Shown here piece after piece: positions 1 to 6,623 of a DNA stretch of 6,623 nucleotides (the first letter of the stretch is position 1; each line of letters opens with the position of its first letter). Below the pieces are notes generated by a model. The model saw only the letters and a program-made list of their open reading frames with translations. It was not told the origin of the DNA and did not search any database. A program made the position numbers and the translations under genes. Origin of the DNA: Nitriliruptor sp040882075. Its GTDB lineage: Bacteria; Actinomycetota; Nitriliruptoria; Nitriliruptorales; Nitriliruptoraceae. The stretch is from positions 1-6,623 of the forward strand of contig NZ_JBBEBZ010000039.1 in the NCBI RefSeq assembly GCF_040882075.1. The letters are read 5' to 3'.

Positions 1-29
1 CGTACCTTCTCCACCGAGGGAGGGGGCCG

Positions 30-314
30 GTGGTGCGAGCGTCGTGGAACGGGGCCGTGATCGCCGAGTCGTCGTCGACGGTCAGGGTCGAGGGCAACCA
101 CTACTTCCCGCCGGAGAGCGTCGACCAGACCCTGCTGCGGGGATCGGAACGGACGTCGGTGTGCCCCTGGAAGGGGACGGCGACCTACGACGACGTCGTG
201 GTCGACGGCAAGGTCAACTCGGCGGCGGCCTGGACCTACCTCGATCCGAAGGAGAAGGCCGCCCACATCCGCGGCCACCTGGCGTTCTGGGGCGGGGTCG
301 AGGTCTCCGAGTAG
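30..314 (+). CDS. DUF427 family protein (small, function unknown)
   Basis: A complete 94-residue protein, the normal size for a single DUF427 (PF04248) domain. It shows the family hallmarks in order: W6-N-G followed by a short strand, the YFP turn at residues 25-27, the C45-P-W-K-G49 motif, W68-T-Y-L-D-P73, and the closing AFWGGVEV strand near residue 90. There is no signal peptide or membrane segment, so it is probably cytoplasmic. The biochemical role of the family is not established, and I infer none. The start is GTG at 30, with another GTG at 33 as an equal alternative; a purine-rich GAGGGAGGGGG stretch at 16-26 is the likely ribosome binding site. The stop codon sits in the first unit of a 21-bp tandem repeat, and the following units continue in frame, so the C-terminus may once have been longer. 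The next gene starts 88 bp downstream on the same strand. Confidence 0.9.
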   Translation: MVRASWNGAVIAESSSTVRVEGNHYFPPESVDQTLLRGSERTSVCPWKGTATYDDVVVDGKVNSAAAWTYLDPKEKAAHIRGHLAFWGGVEVSE

Positions 315-377
315 GGGGTCGAGGTCTCCGAGTAGGAGTTCGAGGTCCCTGAGGAGAAGGTCGAGCCCACTGACTAG
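294..377 (+). repeat. Four tandem 21-bp units spanning the DUF427 stop codon
   Basis: Four head-to-tail units of exactly 21 bp lie at 294-314, 315-335, 336-356 and 357-377. Units 1 and 2 are identical. Unit 3 matches unit 1 at 16 of 21 positions and unit 4 at 14 of 21 by my count. The period is seven codons, so the reading frame of the upstream gene is kept. The units read GVEVSE-stop, GVEVSE-stop, EFEVPEE and KVEPTD-stop. Unit 3 has GAG where units 1, 2 and 4 have TAG. The array looks like replication slippage at the end of the coding region. It has no spacers and is not CRISPR. Confidence 0.85.
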
Positions 378-402
378 AGTCCTGTCCGTCGAGGGGCGGA
401 CG

Positions 403-1241
403 GTGCGCGATATCGGGGCTCGGGGGGTGGCGGCGGTGGTCGCGCTGGCCGCTCTCTTCGGCTGCGCACCGATCGGACCGGACCCTGCAGCCGCGCAGCC
501 CCCGCTGGTGCTCGTCCTCCGGTCGGTCCCCGACCCCGCCGACGATCCGTTCGTCGACGAGCTCCGGGCGCAACGGCTGGTCCCCGGTCGCGATCTGATC
601 CTGGAGCCGGCCGGACCGAGGGCGACCTACCCCGACGAGGCTGCGGTCACGGCGGCGTTCGACGAACTCGATCGTGAACCGGCCGTGATCGTGGCCTACT
701 CGACGCCGTACGCGCAGCTGGCGACCGAGCGGTACCCCGATGTGCCCACCGTGAGCGTCGTGAACGACCCCGTCGCGTCCGGCCTCGTGGCCGATCGCGA
801 TGCTCCGGAGGGGAACATCACGGGCGTCACGTTCGCTACACCCGCTGACCGCACCCTCGAGCTCGCCGCGCAGGTCACCGGTGGCGACCTCGACCGGATC
901 GGCCACCTCATCCCCGCCGATGACCCGGCGGTGATCGGACCCCGCCGCCGCCTCCGCGTGGCGGCCGGGGAGCGGGGGACCGAGGTGGTCGAGGCGTTCT
1001 TCTCCGATCCCGGCGGGATCGGGGAAGCGGTCGCGACGTTGGTGGCGGCCGAGGTCGACGCGGTCCTGCTCGGTGCGTCGAACACCGTGGTGGCCTCGCT
1101 CGCTGAGCTCGAGACGGCGTTCGCCGCGACGAGCCTGCCGGTGATCGCCAACAACGGACGGATCGGGTTCGCGGTCGCGGTCCTCGAACCCGACGGTGGC
1201 AGCGTGCGCCGGCAGGTCGCCGTGCAGGTGGCACGGCTCCT
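403..1241 (+). CDS. ABC-type substrate-binding lipoprotein (PF04392-like), 3' end lost in assembly gap
   Basis: 279 codons are readable before the N-run. The N-terminus has a short basic region, a hydrophobic stretch (residues 9-19) and a lipobox-like L18-F-G-C21, predicting a lipid-anchored exported protein with Cys21 as the mature first residue; F at -2 is not ideal. The body resembles the ABC_sub_bind / TrpX family: AVIVAYSTPYAQLA, then VPTVSVVNDPVASGLVA (N121-D-P), G137-N-I-T-G-V-T-F, a second lobe with EVDAVLLGASNTVV, and a late VRRQVAVQVARLL helix. Family members are usually about 320 residues, so some 30-40 C-terminal residues are missing. The GTG start at 403 follows GAGGGG at 391-396. 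Known members bind small ligands such as amino acids for ABC importers, but no permease or ATPase gene is visible here and the next gene is a sensor kinase, so a ligand-sensing role is plausible. Ligand unknown. The gap could hide a fusion to the kinase. Confidence 0.75.
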
Positions 1242-1341
1242 NNNNNNNNNNNNNNNNNNNNNNNNNNNNNNNNNNNNNNNNNNNNNNNNNNNNNNNNNNN
1301 NNNNNNNNNNNNNNNNNNNNNNNNNNNNNNNNNNNNNNNNN
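1242..1341. other. Assembly gap: run of 100 N
   Basis: Exactly 100 consecutive N, the conventional placeholder for a scaffold gap of unknown size. It removes the C-terminus of the binding protein and the N-terminus of the histidine kinase. The missing parts (about 30-40 residues on the left, a first membrane helix and start codon on the right) would need more than 100 bp, so the true gap is probably longer than drawn. Reading frames carried across it are meaningless. Confidence 0.98.
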
Positions 1342-3434
1342 CCATCGTCGAGAGCGCCGAGACGATCGACCTCGCAGCGGCCGATCGTGCCGCCGGGGTG
1401 GTCGATGGACGGATCGGTGCACTGCTCGACCAGCTGACCCTGCTGTCCACACGCGAGCAGCTGACCGCGCTCGACGCGGACGCGGCCAGCATCGAGCTGC
1501 AGGTCGCGTTGCGTGTCACCGAGGAGCTCGAGGAGCTGTGGGTCCTCGACCTCGACGGCGCGCCCGTGGCCGCTGCTGCGGCAGGTGAGCTGCTCACCGT
1601 CGAGGAGGTCGCACCGAGATCGGAGGTGGACCTGCTCCTGCTCGCGTCGGGCCCACGCGCCCGTGTGGACCGCAGCGGACCGCGTCACGTGCTCGAACTC
1701 AGCGTCCCGGTCGAGTCACCCCCGGGGACGGCGGACGGGGTGCTGATCGCTCGAGCCGACCTGAGCCGGGTGGCCGACGAGGTCGCCCGTCCGCGCGGCG
1801 ACGGGGTGCGAGCCTCGTTGGTCGCGACGGATGGCACGACCCTCGCTGACCGTGACCCGGCGCGGGTCGAGGCCGAGTACCGCCACCCACTCGCCGATCT
1901 GCCGGCCGAACGTCCCGTGGCTCGGGTGGTGGGTCCCGAGGGTCCGACGCTGGTCGCCGCGGCCCCCCTGCGGACCCTCGATGGGTTCGTCGTGGTGGAG
2001 CAGCTCGAGTCCGCGCTGCTCGAGGAGGCGACGGGGCTGCGGGGTCCCGCCGGGGTCCTGCTCGTGGTCGTCATCGCCATCGTGGCCGCCGTCCTCGCGA
2101 CCGCGCAGCGGCTGCTCCGCCCGCTCGGACCGCTCGCCTCCGCGGTCGGGCGTCTGCGTGAGGGAGAGCTCGGCGCCCGCGTCGATGAGTCGGGGACCGG
2201 TGAGGTCGCCGACCTCGCCCGCGGGTTCAACGCGATGGCGGTGTCGCTCGAGGCTCGGCGTCGCGAGCTCGAGGACGCCGAACGGGACGCCCGCATGAGC
2301 GAGGAGCGCCTCCGTCTGGTGGTGGAGGGCGTCCAGGACTACGCCATCGTGCTGCTCGACGTCCTCGGTGCCGTACGGACCTGGAACGCCGGTGCACGCC
2401 GTGTCACCGGGTGCGAGGCGGGCAACATCATCGGCCACCGGATCACCTCCCTGGCCGACCCAACTCGGTCGGTCGACGACCCGCTGGCCGAAGCGACGAC
2501 CACGGGGCGCGGCGAGTCGGAAGGGTGGTACCTGCGCCCCGATGGCAGCCGGTACTACGGCCAGCTCACGGTCACCACGTTGCGGCGCGACGACGGCACC
2601 CCCTACGGGTACGCGGCCATCCTCCAGGACGTCACCCACCGCCAGCTCGCACAGGAGGCGCTCGAGGAGGCGCTGCGACGCGAGCAGGAGGCGGCGGCGG
2701 AGCTCCGGAGCGCCAACGAGGTCAAGGACGAGTTCCTCAACGTCGCGGCGCACGAGATCCGCACCCCGCTCTCGGCCATCCTCGGCGCGAGTCAGCTGCT
2801 CGCCGGCGGTCCCGGGGTGCTCGACGAGGACGAGACCGAGGAGATCCAGCAGCTGATCTGGCGTCACGCCAGCGACATGCGCGACATCGTCGAGCGGTTG
2901 CTCGACTTCACCCAGCTCCAGGCGGGTCGGGTCCACCTCGCGCCCGGACCGCTGCGGTTGCGGACCGAGTTCGAGCGCGTCGTCACCAACGTCGGACGGT
3001 TGCTCACCGATCACCAGGTCGTCAGGGAGGCACCCGACGTCATCGTCGAGGTCGACCAGGGGCTGCTGCGGCACGTGCTGAGCAACCTGTTGTCCAACGC
3101 GGCGAAGTTCAGCCCGGCCGGGAGCACGGTCCGGTTGACGGGGCAGGTGGAGGACGGGTGGCTGACCGTCGAGGTCGAGGACGAGGGCAGCGGGATCGAC
3201 CCCGAGGACCACGAGCGCATCTTCGAGCTGTTCCGTCAAGCCGAGCACGACGCAGCGACCGCTCGGGGGACGGGGGTGGGGCTGGCGATCGTCCGGCGGT
3301 ACGTCGAGCTCGCGGGCGGCAGCGTGCGCGTCGACAGCCGGCGCGGCGAGGGCGCCCGGTTCACGGTCTCCCTCCCCGCCAGGCTCGGGGCGGACACCGG
3401 ACCGGCCGAGGCCGACCGCGGGGGTCGGCCGTGA
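1342..3434 (+). CDS. Membrane sensor histidine kinase (dCache-like sensor, HAMP, PAS, HisKA, HATPase_c), 5' partial
   Basis: The frame is open from the gap edge (first full codon 1344); the GTG at 1398 is internal, not the true start. Residues below count from that GTG. The first ~215 residues form an extracytoplasmic sensor resembling dCache_1: a long N-terminal helix, LWVLDLDG near 48, DGVLIARADLSRVADE near 113-128, and a second lobe with ATDGTTLADRDP. One membrane helix follows (about 218-238), then HAMP (about 238-292), a short linker helix, PAS (about 300-418, ending GYAAILQDVT) and a coiled segment. HisKA carries phospho-acceptor His452 in HEIRTP. The ATPase domain has the N-box N567 (LLSNAAKFSP), G1 box D595-E-G-S-G-I-D, an IFELFRQ F-box and G2 R623-G-T-G-V-G-L. 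All catalytic motifs are intact. The first membrane helix must lie in the gap. Such kinases autophosphorylate on His and pass phosphate to a response regulator; none is encoded in the window. The signal is unknown. Confidence 0.92.
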
Positions 3435-4627
3435 GTGTGCCGTTGGCGGTGAGGTTGCAGGGGCTGCGGACCTCCATCTTCAGCGAGGTCTCCGCCGCTG
3501 CAGCGACCCACGGTGCGGCCAACCTCGGTCAGGGGTTCCCCGACGACGCGCCCCCACCTCACGTCGTCGCCGCTGCCCACGCGGCGCTCGACGCCGGCCA
3601 CCACCAGTACGCGCCGGGCCCCGGCATCCCCGCCCTCCGCCGCGCCGTCGCCGATCATCAACGTCGCTTCCACGGGCACCACGTCGACCCGGAGACCGAG
3701 GTCACCATCACCTTCGGTGCGACCGAGGCGGTGACGGCGGCGATCCTGGCGCTCTGTGACCCCGGCGACGAGGTGATCGTCCTCGACCCGGCCTACGACA
3801 GCTACCCGGCGATCATCGCGGTCGCCGGGGCCGTGCCGGTTCGGGTCCCGATCGACCCGCCGACCCCGCAGCGAGGGTGGCACCTGGACCTCGACCGGCT
3901 CGCGGCCGCGTTCTCGCCGCGCACGCGGCTGCTGGTGCTCAACAGCCCCCACAACCCCACGGGGTTGGTGCTGTCGGTCGACGAGCTCGACGCGATCGCG
4001 GCGACGTGCGTGCGTCACGACGTCGTCGCCGTGACCGACGAGGTCTACGAGCACCTCGTCGTCCACCCGCACCCGCGGGACGAGGGCGCGGTGGCCCACC
4101 ACGTCCCGCTCGCGACCCGCCCGGGGATGGCCGAGCGGACCATCACGGTCTCGTCGGCGGGCAAGACCTTCTCGGTGACCGGGTGGAAGATCGGGTGGGC
4201 GATCGCTCCGCCGCCGCTGACCACGGCGGTCCGGGCCGTCAAGCAGTTCCTCTCCTTCGCCGGCGGCACCCCGCTGCAGCACGCCGTGGTCACGGCGCTC
4301 GGCTCCGACGACGACACCTACGCGGAGGTCACCGAGCGCAACGCTCGGCGCCACCACCTGCTCCTCGACCACCTCCGCGCGGCCGACGTCGCGGTGACGC
4401 CCTCGGCCGGTACCTACTTCCTCACCGTCGACATCGCCTCGCTCGGGTACGACGACGGGGAGGCCTACGCCCGCACGGCGCCGGCGGCCCACGGTGTCGC
4501 CGTGGTCCCGCTGGCGGCGTTCAGCGCGACGCCGGAGCCGGTGCGCTCGCTCGTTCGGCTCGCCGCGTGCAAGCGTGAGGAGGTGCTCGTCGAGGGCGTG
4601 CGACGGTTGGTGGCCTCGCGCCGCTGA
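3431..4627 (+). CDS. PLP-dependent class I/II aminotransferase (DapC / kynurenine aminotransferase-like)
   Basis: A complete 398-residue fold-type I aminotransferase, the usual length. Visible features: N-terminal NLGQGFPDDAPP, GPGIPALRRAVADHQ, the PLP-phosphate-side TFGATEAVTAAI, N171-S-P-H-N175-P-T-G, D203-E-V-Y206 (D pairs with the PLP ring nitrogen, Y with O3'), the Schiff-base lysine K245 in SSAGKTFSVTGWKIGWA, and R376 in SLVRLAACKR, which binds the substrate carboxylate. From memory it closely resembles mycobacterial Rv0858c, annotated as N-succinyldiaminopimelate aminotransferase DapC (lysine and peptidoglycan precursor synthesis), but kynurenine, glutamine and methionine aminotransferases share these motifs, so the substrate stays open. 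The GTG start at 3431 overlaps the kinase TGA (GTGA), suggesting translational coupling; GTG at 3449 is an alternative. The frame stays open upstream inside the kinase gene, but that part has no aminotransferase similarity and is a high-GC shadow. Confidence 0.93.
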   Translation: MSVPLAVRLQGLRTSIFSEVSAAAATHGAANLGQGFPDDAPPPHVVAAAHAALDAGHHQYAPGPGIPALRRAVADHQRRFHGHHVDPETEVTITFGATEAVTAAILALCDPGDEVIVLDPAYDSYPAIIAVAGAVPVRVPIDPPTPQRGWHLDLDRLAAAFSPRTRLLVLNSPHNPTGLVLSVDELDAIAATCVRHDVVAVTDEVYEHLVVHPHPRDEGAVAHHVPLATRPGMAERTITVSSAGKTFSVTGWKIGWAIAPPPLTTAVRAVKQFLSFAGGTPLQHAVVTALGSDDDTYAEVTERNARRHHLLLDHLRAADVAVTPSAGTYFLTVDIASLGYDDGEAYARTAPAAHGVAVVPLAAFSATPEPVRSLVRLAACKREEVLVEGVRRLVASRR

Positions 4628-4645
4628 CGCTCGCCGCCGGAGGGT

Positions 4646-5212
4646 TCAGACCTCGTCGACGTCGACCGTGCCGTCCCGGTGGTCGCCGAGCCGAGCCAAC
4701 GTGGTCGCGGTGCCACCCACGAGCACCAGGACCGTGACACCGACCACGATCGGCGGCGAGAACGCCGCGCCGGCGAACCCGCCGACCATGACGATGGCGC
4801 AGGCGCTCAGGAACGCGGTGCCGGCCGTGGCGTCGATCGCCCGGATCGCCGGACCCACCGCGAGCACGACGGCGAGCGGCCCGAGCACGGCCAGGACCAC
4901 GAGGAACAGGCCGAGGCCGACGACCGGTGCGGCGACCCCCGCGGCGGCCGTGATGAGGCCGGCGGCCCGCAGCCACGTCAGGCCCATCGCCTCTCCGGCC
5001 AACGCGACGGCGATCGGTGCCGCGAGGGCCAGCACGTAGACGGGCAGCTCGCCGGGGTAGGCCAGGAACAGCGGCAGGCTGGCCACCCCGAGGGCGCCGA
5101 GGATCGTGGCAGCCGACACCGTGCGGAGACGGTGCGTCGGCGCACCCGCCTGCTGCGCCACGTCGGCTCCGTTCGAGGGGGCGCCGACGCTAGCGCTCGG
5201 CGGCGGGCCCAC
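4646..5212 (-). CDS. Hypothetical multi-pass membrane protein
   Basis: A 188-residue protein I do not recognise. After a Pro/Ala/Gly-rich, polar N-terminus of about 30 residues come five or six hydrophobic helices (roughly 31-51, 56-73, 82-105, 104-124, 132-150 and 154-172), then a short charged, acidic tail (GDHRDGTVDVDEV). There are few charges within the helices and no catalytic motif I can name. The GTG start at 5212 has no clear ribosome binding site; GTG at 5161 (residue 18), preceded by GGAG at a 5-base spacing, would give a shorter protein that keeps all the helices and may be the real start. The gene converges on the aminotransferase, with 18 bp between stop codons, and is transcribed away from proS. 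The hydrophobic pattern supports this strand over the overlapping Arg-rich frame on the other strand. A transporter subunit or a small integral membrane protein of unknown role are both possible. Confidence 0.75.
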   Translation of the reverse strand: MGPPPSASVGAPSNGADVAQQAGAPTHRLRTVSAATILGALGVASLPLFLAYPGELPVYVLALAAPIAVALAGEAMGLTWLRAAGLITAAAGVAAPVVGLGLFLVVLAVLGPLAVVLAVGPAIRAIDATAGTAFLSACAIVMVGGFAGAAFSPPIVVGVTVLVLVGGTATTLARLGDHRDGTVDVDEV

Positions 5213-5283
5213 CGGCGGGGGCAGGTGGCCACCCGAGCTAGCCTCGCGAGCCCGTCACCCGCCCCTGCCTCGTGAGGCCCCCG
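5213..5283. promoter_or_regulatory. Divergent intergenic region with short palindromes; probable promoter region of proS
   Basis: 71 bp separate the divergent starts of the membrane protein gene and proS. The stretch holds three perfect short palindromes, GGTGGCCACC (5224-5233), GCTAGC (5237-5242) and CTCGCGAG (5243-5250). A TAnnnT-type sequence TAGCCT (5239-5244, + strand) could be a -10 element for proS, but I see no convincing -35 box. In DNA this GC-rich, short palindromes arise often by chance, so an operator role is unproven. Confidence 0.3.
5274..5277 (+). promoter_or_regulatory. Ribosome binding site of proS
   Basis: GAGG sits 6 bases before the ATG at 5284 and supports that start. 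It is the 3' arm of a small inverted repeat, CCTC-GT-GAGG (5268-5277). The two-base loop is too tight for a full four-pair hairpin, so sequestration is doubtful. Confidence 0.5.
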
Positions 5284-6623
5284 ATGGCGAAGAAGCCCGA
5301 TCTCGGCGTCACCCCTCTCAGCGAGGACGTGTCCGCTTGGTACAACGAGCTCGTCTTCAAGGCCGAGCTCGCCGACCGCGGTCCCGTCAAGGGCACCATG
5401 GTGATCCGCCCGTACGGGTTCGGGGTGTGGGAGCTGATCCAGTCGCAGCTCGACCGACGGTTCAAGGACACCGGGCACGTCAACGCCTCGTTCCCGCTGT
5501 TCATCCCGATGTCCTACCTCGAGCGCGAGGCCGAGCACGTCGAGGGGTTCTCGCCCGAGCTCGCGGTCGTCACCCACGCGGGCGGCAAGGAGCTCGAGGA
5601 GCCGCTGGTCGTGCGGCCGACCTCCGAGACCATCATCGGCGAGATGTACGCCAAGTGGATCTCGAGCTACCGCGACCTACCCCTCTTGATCAACCAGTGG
5701 GCGAACGTGGTCCGCTGGGAGCTGCGGCCGCGCATCTTCCTGCGCACCACCGAGTTCCTGTGGCAGGAGGGCCACACCGCCCACGCGACCGAGCCGCAAG
5801 CGATGGAGGAGACCCTCCGGATGTTCGACGTGTACGCGGAGTTCGCCCGCAACGTCGCCGCCATCCCCATGGTCAAGGGCGAGAAGACGCCGGGGGAGCG
5901 GTTCGCCGGCGCCGTGCGCACCTACTCCATCGAGGGGATGATGCGCGACGGCAAGGCGCTGCAGTCGGGGACCTCGCACTACCTCGGGACGAACTTCGCC
6001 CGCGCGTTCGACATGACCTACCAGGACGAGAACAACGAGCTGCAGCTGTGCCACACCACCTCGTGGGGCATGTCGACCCGCATGATCGGGGCGGTCATCC
6101 TCGCCCACGGTGACGACCAGGGGCTGGTCCTGCCGCCGCGGCTGGCGCCGATCCAGATCGTGATCGTGCCGATCGGACGCGGTGAGCAGGGTGACGCACC
6201 TCGCGCCAAGGCTCACGAGCTGGCCGATCAGCTGAAGGCGGCCGGTGTCCGGGCCCACGTCGACGACCGCGACGCATCGCCGGGCTTCAAGTTCAACGAC
6301 TGGGAGCTGAAGGGCGTGCCGCTGCGCGTCGAGCTCGGCCCGCGCGACCTCGAAGCGGGCCAGGTGCTCGTGGCCCAGAGGATCGGCGAGGTCGACGACA
6401 AGGGTCGTGCGGTCAAGGACACCCTCTCCTTCGAGGACTTCGTCGCCTCGGCGTCGGATCGGCTCGACGCCTACCACGACCAGCTCCTGGCGCGGGCCGA
6501 GCGCTTCCTCGCGGACAACCGCGCGTCGGTCGACGACTGGGACACGTTCGCGGCGCAGGTGTCCACCGGGTTCGCGGACGCGCTGCACTGCGGCGAGGAG
6601 CCCTGCGAGGACGACATCAAGGC
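5284..6623 (+). CDS. proS: Prolyl-tRNA synthetase, short (archaeal/eukaryotic-like, ProS type 3) form, 3' partial
   Basis: The frame is open from ATG 5284 to the window edge (446 codons plus 2 bases). It charges tRNA-Pro with proline in the cytoplasm. The start MAKKPDLGVTPLSEDVSAWYN is typical of the short type 3 enzyme, and no bacterial-type INS editing insertion is present between motifs 2 and 3. Class II motifs: a motif 1-type segment FGVWELIQSQLDRRF, the RPTSE element at residues 111-115, motif 2 around R154 (FLRTTEFLWQEGHTAH), the proline-pocket T230-S-H-Y-L-G235, and motif 3 around R266 (GMSTRMIGAVILAHGDDQG). The anticodon-binding domain follows (IQIVIVPIGRG, VDDRDASPGFKFNDWELKGVPLRVELGPRD). 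The last visible part, H435-C436-G-E-E-P-C441, is the first half of the zinc-type Cys cluster in the C-terminal domain of this form. Members are about 470-480 residues, so some 30 are missing past the edge. The gene is divergent from the membrane protein and unrelated in function to the sensory cluster. Confidence 0.96.
   Translation, partial: MAKKPDLGVTPLSEDVSAWYNELVFKAELADRGPVKGTMVIRPYGFGVWELIQSQLDRRFKDTGHVNASFPLFIPMSYLEREAEHVEGFSPELAVVTHAGGKELEEPLVVRPTSETIIGEMYAKWISSYRDLPLLINQWANVVRWELRPRIFLRTTEFLWQEGHTAHATEPQAMEETLRMFDVYAEFARNVAAIPMVKGEKTPGERFAGAVRTYSIEGMMRDGKALQSGTSHYLGTNFARAFDMTYQDENNELQLCHTTSWGMSTRMIGAVILAHGDDQGLVLPPRLAPIQIVIVPIGRGEQGDAPRAKAHELADQLKAAGVRAHVDDRDASPGFKFNDWELKGVPLRVELGPRDLEAGQVLVAQRIGEVDDKGRAVKDTLSFEDFVASASDRLDAYHDQLLARAERFLADNRASVDDWDTFAAQVSTGFADALHCGEEPCEDDIK

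Noticed and set aside
294..377. Possible CRISPR array or recombination site
   Set aside because: The units are directly adjacent with no spacers, the period is a multiple of three and the frame is kept, so coding-region slippage explains it better.
214..1452. Minus-strand and other frames running across the N-run
   Set aside because: They depend on translating 100 placeholder N as real codons and oppose genes with clear family motifs.
1716..3248. Long open frame on the minus strand (about 510 codons) opposite the kinase gene
   Set aside because: It is the antisense shadow of a kinase with intact motifs; the predicted protein is a low-complexity Arg/Gly/Asp/Val-rich string without a recognisable domain, as expected in very GC-rich DNA.
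2411..3430. N-terminal extension of the aminotransferase frame into the kinase gene, suggesting a 738-residue fusion
   Set aside because: The upstream part is Arg/Gly/Ala-rich shadow sequence, while the aminotransferase similarity begins within about 10 residues of the GTG at 3431, matching the normal family length.
3236..4492. Long open frame on the minus strand (about 418 codons) opposite the aminotransferase
   Set aside because: Shadow of the aminotransferase gene; rich in Arg, Asp, Gly and Val with no domain or hydrophobic pattern.
4620..4660. Bidirectional terminator between the convergent aminotransferase and membrane protein genes
   Set aside because: I see no stem of useful length followed by a T-run; the palindromic GTCGACGTCGAC at the edge is part of the Val-Asp codons at the membrane protein C-terminus.
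4494..5039. Plus-strand open frame (181 codons) overlapping the membrane protein gene
   Set aside because: Rich in Arg, Ser and Thr with no domain; the opposite strand shows regular transmembrane helices and is the better coding choice.

Overview
The window is very GC-rich, with strong G/C preference at third codon positions and frequent GTG starts. The DUF427 protein, the DapC-like aminotransferase (which resembles the mycobacterial Rv0858c type) and the short class II prolyl-tRNA synthetase together suggest a high-GC actinobacterial lineage, possibly a deep-branching one. This placement is inference only. A run of exactly 100 N (1242-1341) marks a scaffold gap of unknown true length, so this is a draft or metagenome-derived assembly.

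Layout from left to right: (1) a small complete DUF427 gene (30-314, +) whose 3' end lies in four tandem 21-bp units (294-377), three of which carry an in-frame TAG; (2) a lipoprotein-type substrate-binding protein of the ABC_sub_bind (PF04392) kind (403 to the gap, +), cut off by the gap before its C-terminus; (3) a large sensor histidine kinase (gap to 3434, +) that lacks its N-terminus and has an extracytoplasmic dCache-like sensor, a membrane helix, HAMP, PAS, HisKA and HATPase; (4) a class I/II aminotransferase (3431-4627, +) whose GTG start overlaps the kinase stop codon; (5) a convergent gene for an unidentified multi-pass membrane protein (4646-5212, -); (6) a 71-bp divergent intergenic region; (7) prolyl-tRNA synthetase proS (5284 to the window end, +), open at its 3' end and lacking roughly its last 30 residues.

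The binding protein, kinase and aminotransferase lie in the same direction and probably form one transcription unit. The binding protein has no visible permease or ATPase partner and abuts a sensor kinase, so it may serve in sensing (as a partner, or even as a fused part of the receptor, since the gap hides the junction) rather than in uptake. The kinase has no response regulator in the window. Its tight overlap with an amino-acid aminotransferase is an unusual pairing. The membrane protein and proS are probably housekeeping neighbours unrelated to the sensory cluster.
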